Assembly (NCBI GenBank): GCA_033002965.1
Contig: JAURVB010003519.1
Location: 1-64,000, forward strand
DNA length: 64,000 nucleotides
From: Piper betle
Taxonomy: Eukaryota > Streptophyta > Magnoliopsida > Piperales > Piperaceae
Reading direction: 5' to 3'
Below the pieces are notes generated by a model. That model was not told where the DNA came from, did no database searches, and saw only the letters and a program-made list of their open reading frames with translations. The translations under genes and the position numbers were made by a program. Below, piece after piece: positions 35,896-49,097 of this stretch (position 1 is the stretch's first letter; each line of letters starts with the position of its first letter).

Positions 35896-37491
35896 CAACT
35901 CCTGCTCTGCTGCTTACTCTCCACCGCCGCCTCCGCCATTGCCGCCGCCGGGGTCACCGTCTGGTACTGGGAAGCGGCGGCCAGCGGGGAGACGCCGAGT
36001 TGTGTGTAGTATATCGCCGCCTGCATCGGGTCGACGTACTCGTACCCCAATTGCCGGTGACCTGGTGTTGCAACGTTGCAGTTGCACCGCCACAGCCGGT
36101 GGCGGCCTTCGCCGGCGCCGCGGTTCTAGTTGGAAGGGCCTGTAGGGGGACGGCGAAGGGGCTTCGCCGGATTGGGTCTCACGGGGACGAAGTACACCTG
36201 CGGATATTGGTGCCGGTCGAGCTGCTCCGGCGGTTGTTGGTGGTGGATGTAGTGATGGGTGAGGTGGACGGGGTGGATGAAGTGAGCGCCGGCGGGGATG
36301 AATTGGTGAATCTGCTGCTCTGTTTGCTGCATTTGCAGCAGCAAGCTTGGATCATGGACTAGAACTCGCTGCTTCTGATCTGCGACTGCGCCGGGGGCGG
36401 TGGTCACAGGCGGTGCCGCAGGACGAGAAGCAAACGGTGGGATTGAATCGGAATAGATTGCAGCGCGTGGAATCGCCGGCGCAAAGTCGTCTCTGTTTCA
36501 TCATGGAACAAAACAACAAATATAATTCGTTAGCGTCTAACGACCGACTGAATCCACCATCGTTGTGGACGAAGAGAAGCTCACCTCGGGGCGTCGGAGG
36601 CAGCTGCGGAGTCGAGACTAACGACCTTGTGCGGCTGCGGCCGCCTCTCGTCCTCCGACGAAACTCTAGCCGCGGCCGGCTCCTCCCCCGCCCCTGACGG
36701 ATTCGCGGCGGAGACGTCGTGGCCGCCATTGCCGGCCATCAACGCCGCGAACTGCTCCTCCACCCCGGCGCGGCCGTCGGCGTGGAGGTTGGAGGACGCC
36801 GAGCCGGAGGATGCGGTCTCCATCAACGGCGAGTCCGGCACCGAGCGGATCCCCGCCACCTTGATCTCGCCGTCAGCCGCAGGCGTGGCCGGCACGGCGA
36901 CGTCGAGGCCGAGGAGGCAGTTAGCGGAGTTAGCGTCGGAGCACAACCTCGGCAAGACGGCGCCGTTAAGTGCGTCCACAAACCAATTCTCGGACTTGGA
37001 GTTGGAGTCGTGGAGAATGGATCCGATGGACGACGACGCAACCGAACCGGTCTCAACCGGGAATAGGAACAACCGCAGCCGGCACGGCCCGCCACCGCCA
37101 CCTCCGCCGCCGCCAACCGTTCGATCGTACTCTACGATCATGTTCTCGAGATCCTCATCCGAAGTGACGGAGATCAAGGAGTCTAGATCTTGGTGAGGGA
37201 GCTGATATTTGATCACGAAGAAGACATTGACGTTTACAAGCGTTTCCGAAATGCGCGCTGAAAATTCTGACAGAGTGGACAGGCGATCGAGGACGACGAT
37301 CCGGGTATCCCCGCCGAGGTAGCAGAGGGTCTTGCAGTTGGGTCGGGGCACAATGTGGCCGCCATAGCTGCACATCAGACGAATTTTTCCCCGCTGCCGC
37401 CGCCGCTCCCATCTGGGACGACGAGGCCGGACGGCGAAGTGTCGTCCCGGGTATCGGTGTGGCGGGAGTAGGCATGGTGGGAATGGTCCAT
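35896..37491 (-). CDS. PB1-domain protein (frame broken at several sites)
   Basis: Two exons: 37491-36585 and 36492-35896, with GTGAGC/CAG intron ends and matching phase. The start MDHSHHAYSRHTDTRD leads, after a frame break at the A5 run (plus 37384-37388, one A short), into the PB1 domain. That domain runs from LMCSYGGHIVPRP through LGGDTRIVVLDR to SVTSDEDLENMIVEYDR and is followed by a glycine run. Exon 2 is Pro/Gln/His-rich (QVYFVPVRPNPA) and ends with YEYVDPMQAAIYYTQLGVSP, ASQYQTVTPAAAMAEAAVE and a stop. This order matches plant octicosapeptide/Phox/Bem1p proteins of about 450-500 residues, thought to work by PB1-PB1 interaction. Exact function is unknown. Further breaks lie near 36127-36131 and at C4 36045-36048. 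The missing-base pattern suggests sequence errors. Confidence 0.8.
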
Positions 37492-38183
37492 TGCCCGGCG
37501 CCGAGGAAAGGAAGGTGGGGGGAGAGATGGAGGGAAGGGGTTAAATATTGTTAATTGTTTATGATGTATAATACATAACAAATTACATCTATAAACTGAA
37601 GAATTACACAGAGGTGCATGCATAAATAAATAGTTGAGAATCTATACAAGTCTTGAATTGTTTCCATCCCAAGATCCATGACAGTGCATGCATGCCTTGT
37701 AACAATCTGGAAGTATATATGCATGGGATAACTTTTACAGGTTCCCGATGTTGTATGGTTTTCAAATTATCATCATATTAAACAACATTTAACTAGGCAC
37801 AGATCAACTAACAAGAAGCGTATCCCACGTTGAGGAAGCTCAACAATGGAGCAGGGGTCTCTGGTTTTAGGAAGAAACGGGCTACGTAAATCCTCGAACT
37901 ATCATAATATAAATACTACCACTACTTTGCTTTATACCCACAGTCTGAGTGTCGATCGTCAATGAAGCTTAGCCACTAGAAAAGCTTGTAACACTAGTTA
38001 TTCAACGTGTGATCTCTGCCTCCCATTGTTAGTGAGCACAAGCGCAGACAAGGAGACATCAAGTTGAGGGAGCTCTGATGAACTTTCACAATTCATGATG
38101 CCCTTTGACTGGATTGAGTTAGCTGTCTGTCTTGATTGTTTGTACTAAATATGCTAAAGTGCATTGAAACGAATATATCTTTA
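37492..38183. other. PB1-gene promoter side, no gene
   Basis: The first part is the 5' flank of the leftward PB1 gene. No clear TATA position can be fixed and no other gene is visible. Confidence 0.3.
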
Positions 38184-38404
38184 CTCTAGGTGAAGGTGAC
38201 AGGAAAGTTACCACAGACAGAGAGAAACTGGTACAGGTTTGCTGCCGGTAGAAACTTTTTACGAGGCAATGAATTTTGCCTAGAGTGAGTTAGCTGTGTG
38301 TCTTCACCCCTAGAGTGAAGGTGACAGGAAAATTACCACGGACAAACAGAAACTGGTACAGGTTTGCTGCCGGGTAGAAACTTTTTACGAAGCAACGAAA
38401 TGAC
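38184..38404. repeat. direct duplication, ~95 bp units at 125-bp spacing
   Basis: CTAG-TGAAGGTGACAGGAAA, AAACTGGTACAGGTTTGCTG and GTAGAAACTTTTTACGA recur at 38184-38278 and 38309-38404 with few differences. The two units are separated by about 30 bases that include a GAGTTAGCTGT motif also found before the first unit. Confidence 0.8.
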
Positions 38405-40053
38405 CGAGAACATTGTCAGTTCCTTTCTGGGTCTCTGAGTATGATCAATCAATATGGCCAGTTGCATCAGGTTCGAGGTTTTGAAGGAGACGCAGTATTT
38501 TTTCTGTACAAAAAAGGAACAACAGGTAATCTCCCGAGATGCGTTTCAAGCCCCCAGTCATTGATTTTCCCACCTTCTCAACCTTTCTCCTGGTCTTGGT
38601 TGGCATTCTTCTTTTCTTCTTTCCTGTCTGTATACTTTTAAAGCTAGATGTGTATGCATACTCTAAGGTGGTAAGATCTCGGCCACTAAGGTCATTCATT
38701 ATACGCGTCTGGTATGAATTAAAAAATTTTCATTCGCTCTACGTACACCTCTCTTCTCTTTCAAATGATCTTGCTTTGCGGTAGAATTCTTCCAATCCAA
38801 GTCATTGCACTTCCAAAGCGGCACCAGCTATGTATTTGGATAGTTGGATGGATGCATATGCATTCTTGTTTAATTACTTACACCTAGGCAAGCAGGTGCC
38901 AGCAGATCTCCTCCAATGCATTCAACACAACCACCAAGATGAAGAAAGACTCACCTTCCATCGATTCGAGGAATCTAACGAGATCATATATAGTCTTGGA
39001 ACTTGTAACTGAACATTGTAGAGAGCCCATATTTTATGGTCGTAAGACCAGGAATGATTTCCACGTTAAGTTACTGCCCCCTCCAGGACTTGGATTGGGT
39101 TTTTCGCTTCCCCCTCGTTATCCTTCTCTTCTTCTGTGTTCTTCCTTCACATGCTATCCATTTTCTAGTTTTACAAATCTTAGTTTTTCTTTATTATCAT
39201 TTCATTATTATGTATTTAATTAACAACCCAATTTTCTTCGTTATAAAAGATTAGACTTTTTCTTTTTAAAGAATGACGGCTACTCTATGATAAAATAAGA
39301 AGGCTATATATTGTCTCGACGGGACCTACATATTCATTTTTACAAGGTTATAAAATATTAACCTTGAAGTTTATTTTGTGAAATATTGAAGATAAAATAT
39401 TTTTTTTGTCTATTTTAAATGATTTGGAATGGGAAAATGATAATTTTTTAAATAAGAATAAGGGACGGTTTGATCTCTCTTGATTTTTTTTCTTATAATA
39501 TAATCTGTTTATTTGATCTATCTTAGGATTTAGATGCTGAAAAAAAATTTGAAGAAAAAAAGGATATTTGATTGGGCTTGGTGCACTGTAATACTGCATT
39601 CATTATTTTTTTTTTCAATACTGCAATGAGTTTTGAAGTAAAGAGGATAAATGGAATAGATATTTGGACAGATGGAGGGTGGTGGGCACATGACCAGGAA
39701 GTAACTAATGGTCGTACGACCATGAAATATGAACTCCATTGTAGAAACTAGAGCATCATCTATCTATCTATATACCAGAAATTGTATCAAAACTTAGAAC
39801 TTTTAAGGGGATAATTAGATTGTATTGTGTCTAGATAGGAGTAGTGCAAATGCACCATGATTTCCAAGGATGCTAGCAAAGCTTACAAAGAATAAAAAGG
39901 AGGGAACAGATTGACCTCGGAAAAGGGATCAATGCATTAGCTAATTCATACACAACATGAATGCGGCGGGCAAGGAGGCATGTATGGTGCAATGGGGAAC
40001 ACAAATCCGTTCTTGGTTGAGAAAAAAATCACTCGGGTGCACTTGATTTGTTT
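38405..40053. other. intergenic, no gene recognised
   Basis: Short open frames on both strands near 38441-39254 lack domains and splice partners. AT-rich overall. Confidence 0.35.
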
Positions 40054-40061
40054 GAGTTATC

Positions 40062-40768
40062 TAGATGTGGACAAAAGTCGAGTTGACTCACAAGTTGTAA
40101 GGAGTCCACTCGACTCGGCCCAAACTCATTATATTTATAACTTGAATTTGATTATTTAATAATTACAATTCGAATTGGTGATAAATAAATCGATTACAAG
40201 TTTTTTAAAACCCGAATTGACTCGACTCAATTCAGACTCTGCTTGTGATTGGATTACCTCGTAACTTGAATAGACTCAACTCGGTATATTACTCTCTTTT
40301 TACGACGCTTCACATACTCAATTTAAAGTTTAAGCAAAATAATTTAATGGCAAACAATGTTAATTGGCATGCGTTAAATCATTTCAAATATTCCTATTTG
40401 ACAGCTTTAAACGGTTTCAATTGGCATACCCTAATTGGTGTTCGTCGTCATCGTTGTCTGTCGCTCGTCATTGCCTATTGCCTGTCGCTAACAATCCTCC
40501 GTCACCCGTCGATGGTCGCCGGCCACCGGTCTCCACTACTTCTCCTAAACCACTGTATCACAAATCACCATCACCGCGCCTTCCCCCATACCCTAATTGA
40601 AAACTCAAAAAGGCTCGAACATTGCTTTTATATTTTAAGTAACCCGACTCGAACTTAAATGTTTAAAAGCCTGATTTGGACCGAATAAAGCCCGAACTCA
40701 TTAAAACCATTAACGGGTTGGCCATGAGCTTTGAAAAATCCACTCAGACCGGCCTATAAACAGCTCTA
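40062..40768. mobile_element. non-autonomous hAT-type element, 707 bp
   Basis: The ends TAGATGTGGACAAAAGTCGA and (complement of the right end) TAGAGCTGTTTATAGGCCGG are weak inverted repeats. They are flanked by an 8-bp near-duplication, GAGTTATC (40054-40061) and GAGTAATC (40769-40776), with one mismatch. The interior has ACTCGACTCGG-type motifs like the element at 16.8 kb, and no transposase frame. Confidence 0.65.
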
Positions 40769-41382
40769 GAGTAATCCCTTCCATCATCATAGCAACTTTG
40801 GTGTGCTTGATCCGCTGTGATTCATGAGATACCCAACATTTTTGTTTTCTACAATGCACTTGTCTCGGGTACTCCACAACTCGTTTAATAAAATGTTAAG
40901 AGCTTAGAACGTTGTTACCATTCCTCGACACAAAAGGATATCCACATACAAAATATACAATCAACTATTCACCCTATAATTATAATACACTGTCCCATAT
41001 TATGTTTAGCATAATAAAATTGGACTTAAGGTTTATATGCTTGTATGTTGTATTTAAGGCTTATTTATGTTTCCTATTTATGAAAATTTATATGCTACGT
41101 CTAATTTTATTGATTTTCAGATCAACCCCAAAACTATTATTGTCTGGCAATCTCCCCTTCATCAAACGGAACTCACATATCATCACTTAGTAAGCTCTCT
41201 TTAAATCATCAGGTGGAACCAACGAAGGAAACTTTTATAATCGGCGTAGGTAAATACCAAATCTTTCAAAATCGTAACCTGGTTTTGATATCAATATTGG
41301 GCTCAATGGGCCCCCAAAAGGGACTTATGTCACGGGTCTCTCTTAATTTAAAAGTTAGCTCAAATAATAAGTTATTTTCATT

Positions 41383-41479
41383 AGCATAAACATAACACAA
41401 ATTAGGACTAATGTAGGATAAACATAACACAAATACTAACATCATCTATGACTGATGTAGGATAAACATAACACAAATA
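41383..41479. repeat. short direct repeats
   Basis: GATGTAGGATAAACATAACA and the following CAAATA occur at 41453-41479 and, with one change at the start, at 41409-41435. A shorter copy, ATAAACATAACACAAAT, lies at about 41386-41402. This may be part of a larger degraded repeat. Confidence 0.75.
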
Positions 41480-42289
41480 GTTTATATTAAAGTTAAATTA
41501 GACTTTGAAAGTAATTTTTCAATTGGATATATATACTTGGCAATCTTGATTTGAATCATGCCTCATTTAGCATTGAACTCGGGAAGGATGGGCCCTAATA
41601 GCACACTCTTTGCCCAAACATAGTTGGGCCTATCGTGATACACATCATGGACCTCGTAAGGTTATCTTGCTAGTTAGTGGGCCTTCTTTCGTTTCTAGGT
41701 TTTTTATTGACACCATTTTTATGTATAACATAAGTCTAATTCTCCTTGCCTTTTGTTTTGTTGAGTGATTAATACTTGTTTGAACCTGAGGAGGGCTAGT
41801 GTTAAGACGGGCATCCGATATCCAATCGTTTAAGATTTTGTCATTTGCAATCATATAAATCTTTGTTTAAGAACATTATCTCCGACAACCTTTGAGTATC
41901 AAAATATTTTCCTTTCCAAAGAGTTAACTCAATTGATTTTAGGAAATCCTACCCCAACTCTTACCAAATTAAGGATTAAAAAAAGGGGAGTTTTTTGGGT
42001 ATTTTGCTTCATTACTTGCATACTTGAATATTTCAAAATAAGTAAGACCAAGGCAAATTGGATAAATGTGTGAAAATGTTCTCTCTTGAACTTTCACAGG
42101 CTTAGCTGTGGTGTTTCAAGTTATAAAAACATCATAACCAAATCGTCCTCGAAAGAATTCAATAACATCTTGTAATTGAGTTGAACATATATACAAATCC
42201 AAAAATGCAAAAACCCCAATATTTTACTCCTGGAAATCAAAATTTTGATGAAGAATTGCGAGGAGCAACTTCACTAGATTTGCTGCTAT

Positions 42290-44515
42290 TTAGTATTCGG
42301 TTGCAGCAAACTTGCAGACAGGGCAAGCATTTTTCTGTTGAAGCCATTGCTTGATGCAGCTGAGATGGTAACTATGGCCACATCCAAGCTTCCTTACATC
42401 CTCAGTCACTTCATACTCTTCCTGTCATTCAACAATCATAAACTTCTTGCAGAACATGATAAATGTAGAGGTGTTAATGATAGAAAAAAGAGGTTCTAGT
42501 GCAATCACAATCACCAATTCACCTGGCAAATGCTACATTTGATCTCTGCTGCAGCAGATAATGCTGATGGCAATGCATCAAAAATGGAGTTCTTTGTTTT
42601 TCTGAGGCAATTCATTATTTCTTCCTCTTTCAAACCAGTGCTCACATACCCAATTTTATCGCCCAGCTCAAGCAACTCCTGTTTTGCAGATAAATGAAGC
42701 CAAATACCATCATTTGCTTTGGGGGGTGGGATGGGGTGAAATAGTGAAAAGACCAAAATTATTTTATCAAAGAACAATATCTGTCAAGACAAAAGGCAGC
42801 TAAGCCTTGAGGGTGACAAAAGAAGATTGTCAAATTACAATGAGATTGTTCATATTATCATGAATGAGCAAAGACCCAATTCATTCATATCATTGTTTCA
42901 TATATATCTCTATATTTTGTATGGAATATTAACAATATGTACCTCATAAGACATATTATCCACATCAATTCGAAGATCACTGTATTCATCAAACCTATCT
43001 GATCCCCCCAATAGGAAGCCAGCTTGGAACATTATAATCTGCAGGTTATTTCCAAGTTAAAAGAGACATACAAACAACTAACACTTCTAATGTACTTGAT
43101 ACTTTAGAATACCAGTCATATGACGATCTAGATGAATGAATAAGCAACAAAGCTTCTAGCATAAAGAATACATACCACTAAAATGATTCAAAAAATGAGC
43201 TACAAGTAAAAACCTAATCCAATCCAATGAATTGTTACATACAGATTTGTATAAAAAATAAATGAAACAGATCATTATTTAGAATAAATAACGAAGAAGC
43301 ACCTCAGAAAGCCCTCCGGGAGATCGATGTGATCCTCGAAATCTACCGAAATGTGCAGAAGGTAGAATTTCAGAAACAGGACGTGGTGTCTCCAAGCTGA
43401 GTGGGGGATCATGATCATGAAAAACCTGTTCACTGTCATGAACTCCTTTCCTAGAGTTGCAACACCTCTGCAGAATGACAAATTAAGCCAAACCATATTC
43501 AAATCAGACTAATAGTACTCTATTAGCATTTCAAATGCAAGCAAGATGATGCCCAAAAATGACAAACGCTTGGACCACGCATACACTTTCAGTAGTTTAT
43601 AGAGTACATGATCAGTTTCATTCCAGTAAAAAAACAATCTTTACAAAAGGTTTAGAGCAGAGGAATATAATCAAAAGATGCATAAAAAGAAATGTTACCA
43701 GCAGAGAATATATACATCCACACAGCTCTTTCTCTAGATGTTTATTTTATCACGCAGTCATATACTACCAATATTTAGAATTAAGACCTAAGGAAACAAT
43801 ACAATAGCATCAATGTATAGAACATTTTTTGGTCTAGAACTTTTTATGATGCATCATGGTAATAATATCGTCAAAGAAACAAACATGAAATGTTAAAACC
43901 AAAAAATCTATGCAGATAGTATATATAACAAGGTGGCTAATCCTTCATAAGATGCATGAACAAGCGGTGTCCAATCAAAGATGTGAAAAAAGGCAACTTT
44001 CAAGCTTCCAAAGATTACCTCGCCGGCGCCGGCGGCCACCTCGCCGTCGGCTCTCCCTCTGCCGGAAAAGTTACCCGCCGGCCTCCTTGCCACCACACAG
44101 TCCACATCGGCGGCGAACCCAACACCGGGCGTGCACCACACATCCGGCGCAACAACTCCACTCCCCGCCGACCCCTGCTTCTTCTTTTCGGCTTCTTCTT
44201 CCTCACGCTCTTCCCCTGCCAGTCCGCCGACGCCCGGACCACCGTCTCCGGCGCCGACACCTCCGCCACCGACCTGCAGCCCAGCCCCCGAAAGGTCGAA
44301 GCTTTGAACGGCGTCTTCCTACCCGCAGCAGTGCTACTACTACCACCACTGGAGCTGCTGCCGGAGAAGGCAGAGGTCAGAAGAGAGGAGATGGGCAATT
44401 TCCGGCAAGTGGGCTCGCCGGAAAAGGGAGGAGGAGGGGAGGAGCTGAGTGGGAAGGAAGGCTTCTTAGACCTGCTAGATGATGGATTGGCGTGAGGAGC
44501 CATTGAGGCGGCCAT
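42290..44515 (-). CDS. RING-H2 E3 ubiquitin ligase (MBR/RHG-like), five exons
   Basis: Exons on the minus strand: 44515-44019, 43467-43303, 43038-42943, 42678-42523, 42421-42290. All have GT/AG borders and phase 0. Exon 1 encodes a Ser/Pro/Lys-rich N terminus (MAASMAPHANPSSSRSKK), then after a frame break a stretch DVWCTPGVGFAADVDCVVA. Exon 3 gives FQAGFLLGGSDRFDEYSDLR and DVDNMSYE. Exon 4 begins ELLELGDKIGYVSTGL and ends CSICQ. Exon 5 completes the RING-H2: EEYEVTED, CGHSYHLSCIKQWL, CPVCKF, stop. MSYEELL...GYVSTGL before the RING is typical of plant MBR2/RHG1A-like ligases, which transfer ubiquitin from an E2. The break lies at the C4 run 44172-44175; one more C would join the frames. Confidence 0.85.
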
Positions 44516-46193
44516 TATTGGAGCTAGCTATGAGCTGTGGCCATTGTAAGAACACAAGAATAAACAACAAAAACGAGTTGGTTGGATTTTGACAGGCGAA
44601 GTGAAACACAGAGATCTACTCCTCTAATCTTTGCTCTTATTATTCTTACTGTACCAGTCATCACAAGGCGTTGATTTTAGGAAAGTCGGTAGTGGTTGAG
44701 GACCGCATTTTTTGAAGTGTTGGAAACTTGGGATGGTCGTTCAGATCATTGGCGCAAATCCCATATTCTCATAAGTATGGATTCGGTGAGCGTTGTGTGG
44801 ATTGTGTCGGAGTTTTGCGGTCAAAAAAAGGACGTGAAGAACAGGGAGTCTCTGACGAGCTCCCAATTCCTTGTCACCGCTCCTTGCACCTTGTGTATCA
44901 CGAGTGTCTTTCTAGGTGAGAGTTAGGGTCGCTACCACTGCAAGCTAGAATGGTCAGTGCAGTGAGAAATGAACGTTTCAAGGTGTAGTTTTTACTTCGA
45001 ATCTTTTCAACACATGAAGTGCACAACATCGGAACCAAGGACTGTATTATGGTTTCACATCCAACCGTAATTAGTAGTTGCTATAGCTTAAAAGATTGTG
45101 ATTGTGGGTTGCAATTATTCTGATAGAAAAAAACAAACAACCGCGATATTCTGGTGGGATTCTTTGGAAAAAGAAGCAAATGGACAAAAGCAAGATGATG
45201 GGTATCCTTGAAATGGTCTCATGGCATCTATGCCTTTACCAGCTGGTCAGGAAAAATGCCTTGTAGTTCACACTCATCACCAATGTTGGAGGAAAAACCA
45301 GGCAAAAGTGAACATTTGACAAGTGAAAAACGAGGAGCATATAATAGGAGCATCTCTTCAACTTTGCTTCAAGTCATGGAAATAGTTTTTGGTGAGTGCG
45401 TTCACCACTTCCCTCTACATTAATCCCATCCATGTTCCATTTCCTATATCATATGCCCACATAGAACAATAAGATACAGACATAAATTCTTCCAACTCTT
45501 GTGTTGTGCTTGTCTTCTCCCATTGTTTAATTCTGAGTCCAGAGTTAGGCATATATGGTTGGGCTGCGAATCTGTGATACTCTTGCTGGAACCACCTAAC
45601 ATGTTCGCACAAGAGTCATACTATAAACATTTCAAGTGCAAAAGTTGAAGGGGAGCACTTGCTAGCCAATTGTGAAGTGGCTTTGCGTTAAAACAAAGAA
45701 TCAATCCAGAACCCATCATGTATGATTGCATAAAAACTTGAACTTCATGATCATAGGCGCACAATTCAATCGATGCCCAAAACAACATGCATGAAATGTC
45801 ATCAACTGGGTGCTGCTAATGTTTAGTGTATGTTATGTTCAATGATTACCGTTTGACTCCAGATTTATATAGTTTATCAATGTGATAACTTCCAAAATAT
45901 GTTCATCTTTCTCAAATCTCAATGCTTTTCAACATTGATATCTGCAAGTGGATGGCCTTTTTGGTGTCTTGACTTGCGTGTTCGAAGGACTTGACAGAAG
46001 ACTGTGCACACATATGGATTTTGTACTCAATGAGTGGCCTAACTTGCTCATCATTTTTAGCAAATGCATCACTCTTGCTCCCCAGCTATTAAACTTATTT
46101 TTTTATTTGCTTGAAAGAAAAAGAGGGAAAAACTATAGAACATTTTTAAGCATGTGTCATTAGCTTTGGAAAAAACAAAGTATGTATTAAATT
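44516..46193. other. intergenic, no gene recognised
   Basis: Begins with the RING gene's 5' flank. Several short open frames (44696-44926, 45208-45423, 45948-46163) are moderately GC-balanced but show no domain or consistent splicing. Confidence 0.35.
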
Positions 46194-46594
46194 TAGGGGT
46201 GTAATCAAGCCACTCGGCTTGGTTCGACTGAACTCCACTCATTATTTTAGAGTTTGAACAAAAACTCAGGCTTAAAATCAATAGCTTGATGAACTATGAA
46301 TGAAGCTTGAGCACATGACTACTCGACTAAATTCAATTTCACACTTGAACTTCATCGATGCATTCAACTTCCATAAAATATTTTCAAATTGTTAACTGAT
46401 ATCGTATTAATTATGTTTTTTGATAATTTATACATTGTTGGATTTTTTTGAACATCATTTTTTTCTGGCAAACTGAAAATGGTTAAGAAACTTGGTGAAC
46501 TTATCAAATAGCTTTGGTTTGGCTTTGACTCAAAATTTATTTAATCGAACATAAACTAAACTTCGGTGGTCATAATTAATTTTCAGGCAGCAAG
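46194..46594. mobile_element. possible hAT left end interrupted by the copia element
   Basis: TAGGGGTGTAATCAAGCC at 46194 is a typical hAT-type start, followed by CTCGGCTTGG/TTCGACTGAAC motifs as in the element at 16.8 kb. No matching right end was found before the copia LTR. GAGCTGAGCTCG just after the copia (49618-49629) might be its continuation. Tentative. Confidence 0.35.
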
Positions 46595-47128
46595 TGTAGA
46601 ATAAAAAAACTTTAAACTTTAACCAAAATTATAAGGATGATAAAACCATTATTAATAAAACCTTCTTCATATCAAATCATCAAGAAAATAAATTTAATAA
46701 CGGAAGCGTACCTGGATATTAATAGTAAAGTAATTCTTTGATTTCTTCTGGTTTGATCTTCCAAATTCTACACTGGTTCTCTAAAGCCTGAGTTCCTGAA
46801 TGATGGGATACCAGAAAAGAAAAACTACGGTGCGAATTTGGGGACCATAACCGTATTTATTCGTATAACTGTATTCATTCGTATAACCGTATTTATCCTT
46901 ATCTTTCATAATTCCAATTTAACTCATCATAAATTAGAGATTACAAAAACGGTATCTACACATATTTATCCATATTCATCTTAAATATATAGTATTTCTA
47001 CATATTTATCTTAAATATTAATGACTCATTAACCTTAACTTTAATAGATCAATTTAATTTAGGCTCAAACCTTATTAATAGTATATGATATAATTATATA
47101 CTTGTATATATACGTCCAAAATCTAACA
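46595..47128 (-). repeat. copia 3' LTR
   Basis: 534 bp, highly similar to the copy at 49098-49613. It contains an extra ~18-base repeat of TCGTATAAC-type sequence (near 46860-46885) that explains most of the length difference. Confidence 0.9.
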
Positions 47129-47140
47129 ATCTCCCACTTG
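47129..47140 (-). other. copia polypurine tract
   Basis: Minus-strand CAAGTGGGAGAT lies directly before the 3' LTR, where plus-strand DNA synthesis starts in LTR elements. Confidence 0.75.
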
Positions 47141-47577
47141 GATTATATATATAAAGATAATTGTATATTACCGTATGAGCTCCAAAATAACATATGTTAT
47201 TCTTCCAAAATAACAATCTCGTCCATTAATTAATGTTAATATAGGATAAAGGTGATTTTTGTTACATTTATCGTAACTAAACCCATCCATGGTCACATAC
47301 ATCGACATAATTAAATGACATAGATCAAGTATGGATGTGTAGCATGAAAATTACATGTAATTTGATCTGAACATGCCTATTTTCAACTGGTCCAACCTTA
47401 TGAGATCACCAAAATAGAGTGAAACATAAACCAAATGCCTCAACAAAACAAACTCCCACTAAAGTAACATATCATCAAATGATACAACACCCAGATGAGC
47501 AACATGCTCATGAAAAACCTTGGGCGGTAAACTTTTAATAAGTGGATCCACAACTATAGAGTTTGTCCCAATATGCT

Positions 47578-49055
47578 CTATAAAGACTTTACCGAAACTT
47601 TATCACTCTTAACTCTTTCTTTCACAACAAAGAACTTGATTTCTATATGTTTTGATTTAGATGGGCTCCTGTTGTTATTTGAATATGATACTGCAAACTG
47701 ATTGTCACAAAATAACTTAAGCGGTATTTCAATATTATCAATAATGCGCAGCCCTGTGACAAAATTCCACAACCATATTCCATGATTGGATGCCTCATAA
47801 CAAGCTATGAATTCAGCTGCCATAGTGAAAGAAGCTATGAGTGTCTACTTAGCACTTTTCCAAGAAATAGCTCCTCCAGCAAGCAGGTAGACATAGCTTA
47901 ACATCCACTAAAATTAGAATCAGAATACCCAATGATCTTAAGTTGATCTGACTTCCGATAGGTAAACATGTAATGTTTTGTTCTCTGAAGATACCTTATG
48001 ACTCTTTTGGCTGCTATCCAATGATCCAATCCCGGATTACTTAAATATCTGCCCAACATTCCAACAATATACGTAATGTCTGGACGCATAAATATTTGAG
48101 CATACATAAGACTTCCTATTACTGAAGCATAGGGAATCTTTTGCATTTCATTTCCTTCTATGTCATTTTTAAGGCACTGATTGAGATTGAATTTATCTCC
48201 TTTAGAAACAGGGGTATCTCCTGGTTTACAATCTTACATGCCAAATCTTTTAAGCATTTTTTCTATATAGGTCTTTTGTGATAATCCAAGTATACATCGA
48301 GAACGATCCCGATGTATTTAAATTCCTAATACAAAAGACGCATTTCCAAGATCTTTCATTTCAAATTTCTTTGATAAAAAACTCTTGGTTTCGTACAAGA
48401 AACTTATATCATTACTGGCAAACAATATATCATCAACATATAAAACCAGAAAAATATACTTACTCCCACTAAACTTATGGTATATACAATCATCAATAAC
48501 ATTCATCTCAAAACCAAACGAGAGAATCACTTGATGAAATTTGTGATACTATTGACGAGAAGCCCGCTTACGTCCATAGATGGATTTCTTTAATTTGCAA
48601 ACCATATTCTTTAAACCTCCCGATACAAAGTTTTCTTGTTGCACCATATAAATTGTTTCATCAATGTCACCATTTAGAAACACAATCTTTACATCCATCT
48701 GATGTAGCTCAAGGTCAAAGTGTGTCACGAATGCCATAATTATTCTGATTGAGTCTTTCAGTGAAACTAGAGAGAAAGTCTCATTATAATCGATGCCTTC
48801 CTTTTGAGTAAAGCCCTTTACAACACGACGAACCTTATATCTTTCTACATCACCTTTTGAATCTCTCTTGGTTTTAAATATCCATTTACAACCAATAGGT
48901 TTCACACCTTCAGGCAATGGAACAAGACGATTGGTTGTAAACCATGTCAATTTTGGTGAATAAGGGAATACTGTAAATTCGAACAATAAAATTTTCCCAT
49001 ACAAACAAATATTGAATGATTGACTCATTCCAAAAATAAAATAAACATAAATCAA
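47578..49055 (-). pseudogene. copia pol remnant: reverse transcriptase and RNase H
   Basis: From right to left: the start of the copia RT domain (GCKWIFKTKRDSKG, then the QMDVK and FLNGD segments), the RT active-site segment with the YVDD motif (about 48440), KFEMKDLGNASFVLGI, the connection PYASVIGSLMYAQ with RPDITY, and RNase H (SDSNFSGC, then AAEFIACYEA). Several frame interruptions and stops separate these pieces (near 48540, 48230 and 47890). No functional polyprotein is possible. Confidence 0.9.
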
Positions 49056-49083
49056 TTAATTCTCAATGATTTAATATGAAGTT

Positions 49084-49095
49084 ACTCTGATACCA
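49084..49095 (-). other. copia primer-binding site (tRNA-iMet)
   Basis: Minus-strand TGGTATCAGAGT starts two bases after the 5' LTR. It matches the complement of the 3' end of plant initiator methionine tRNA, the usual copia primer. Confidence 0.9.
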
Positions 49096-49097
49096 CT

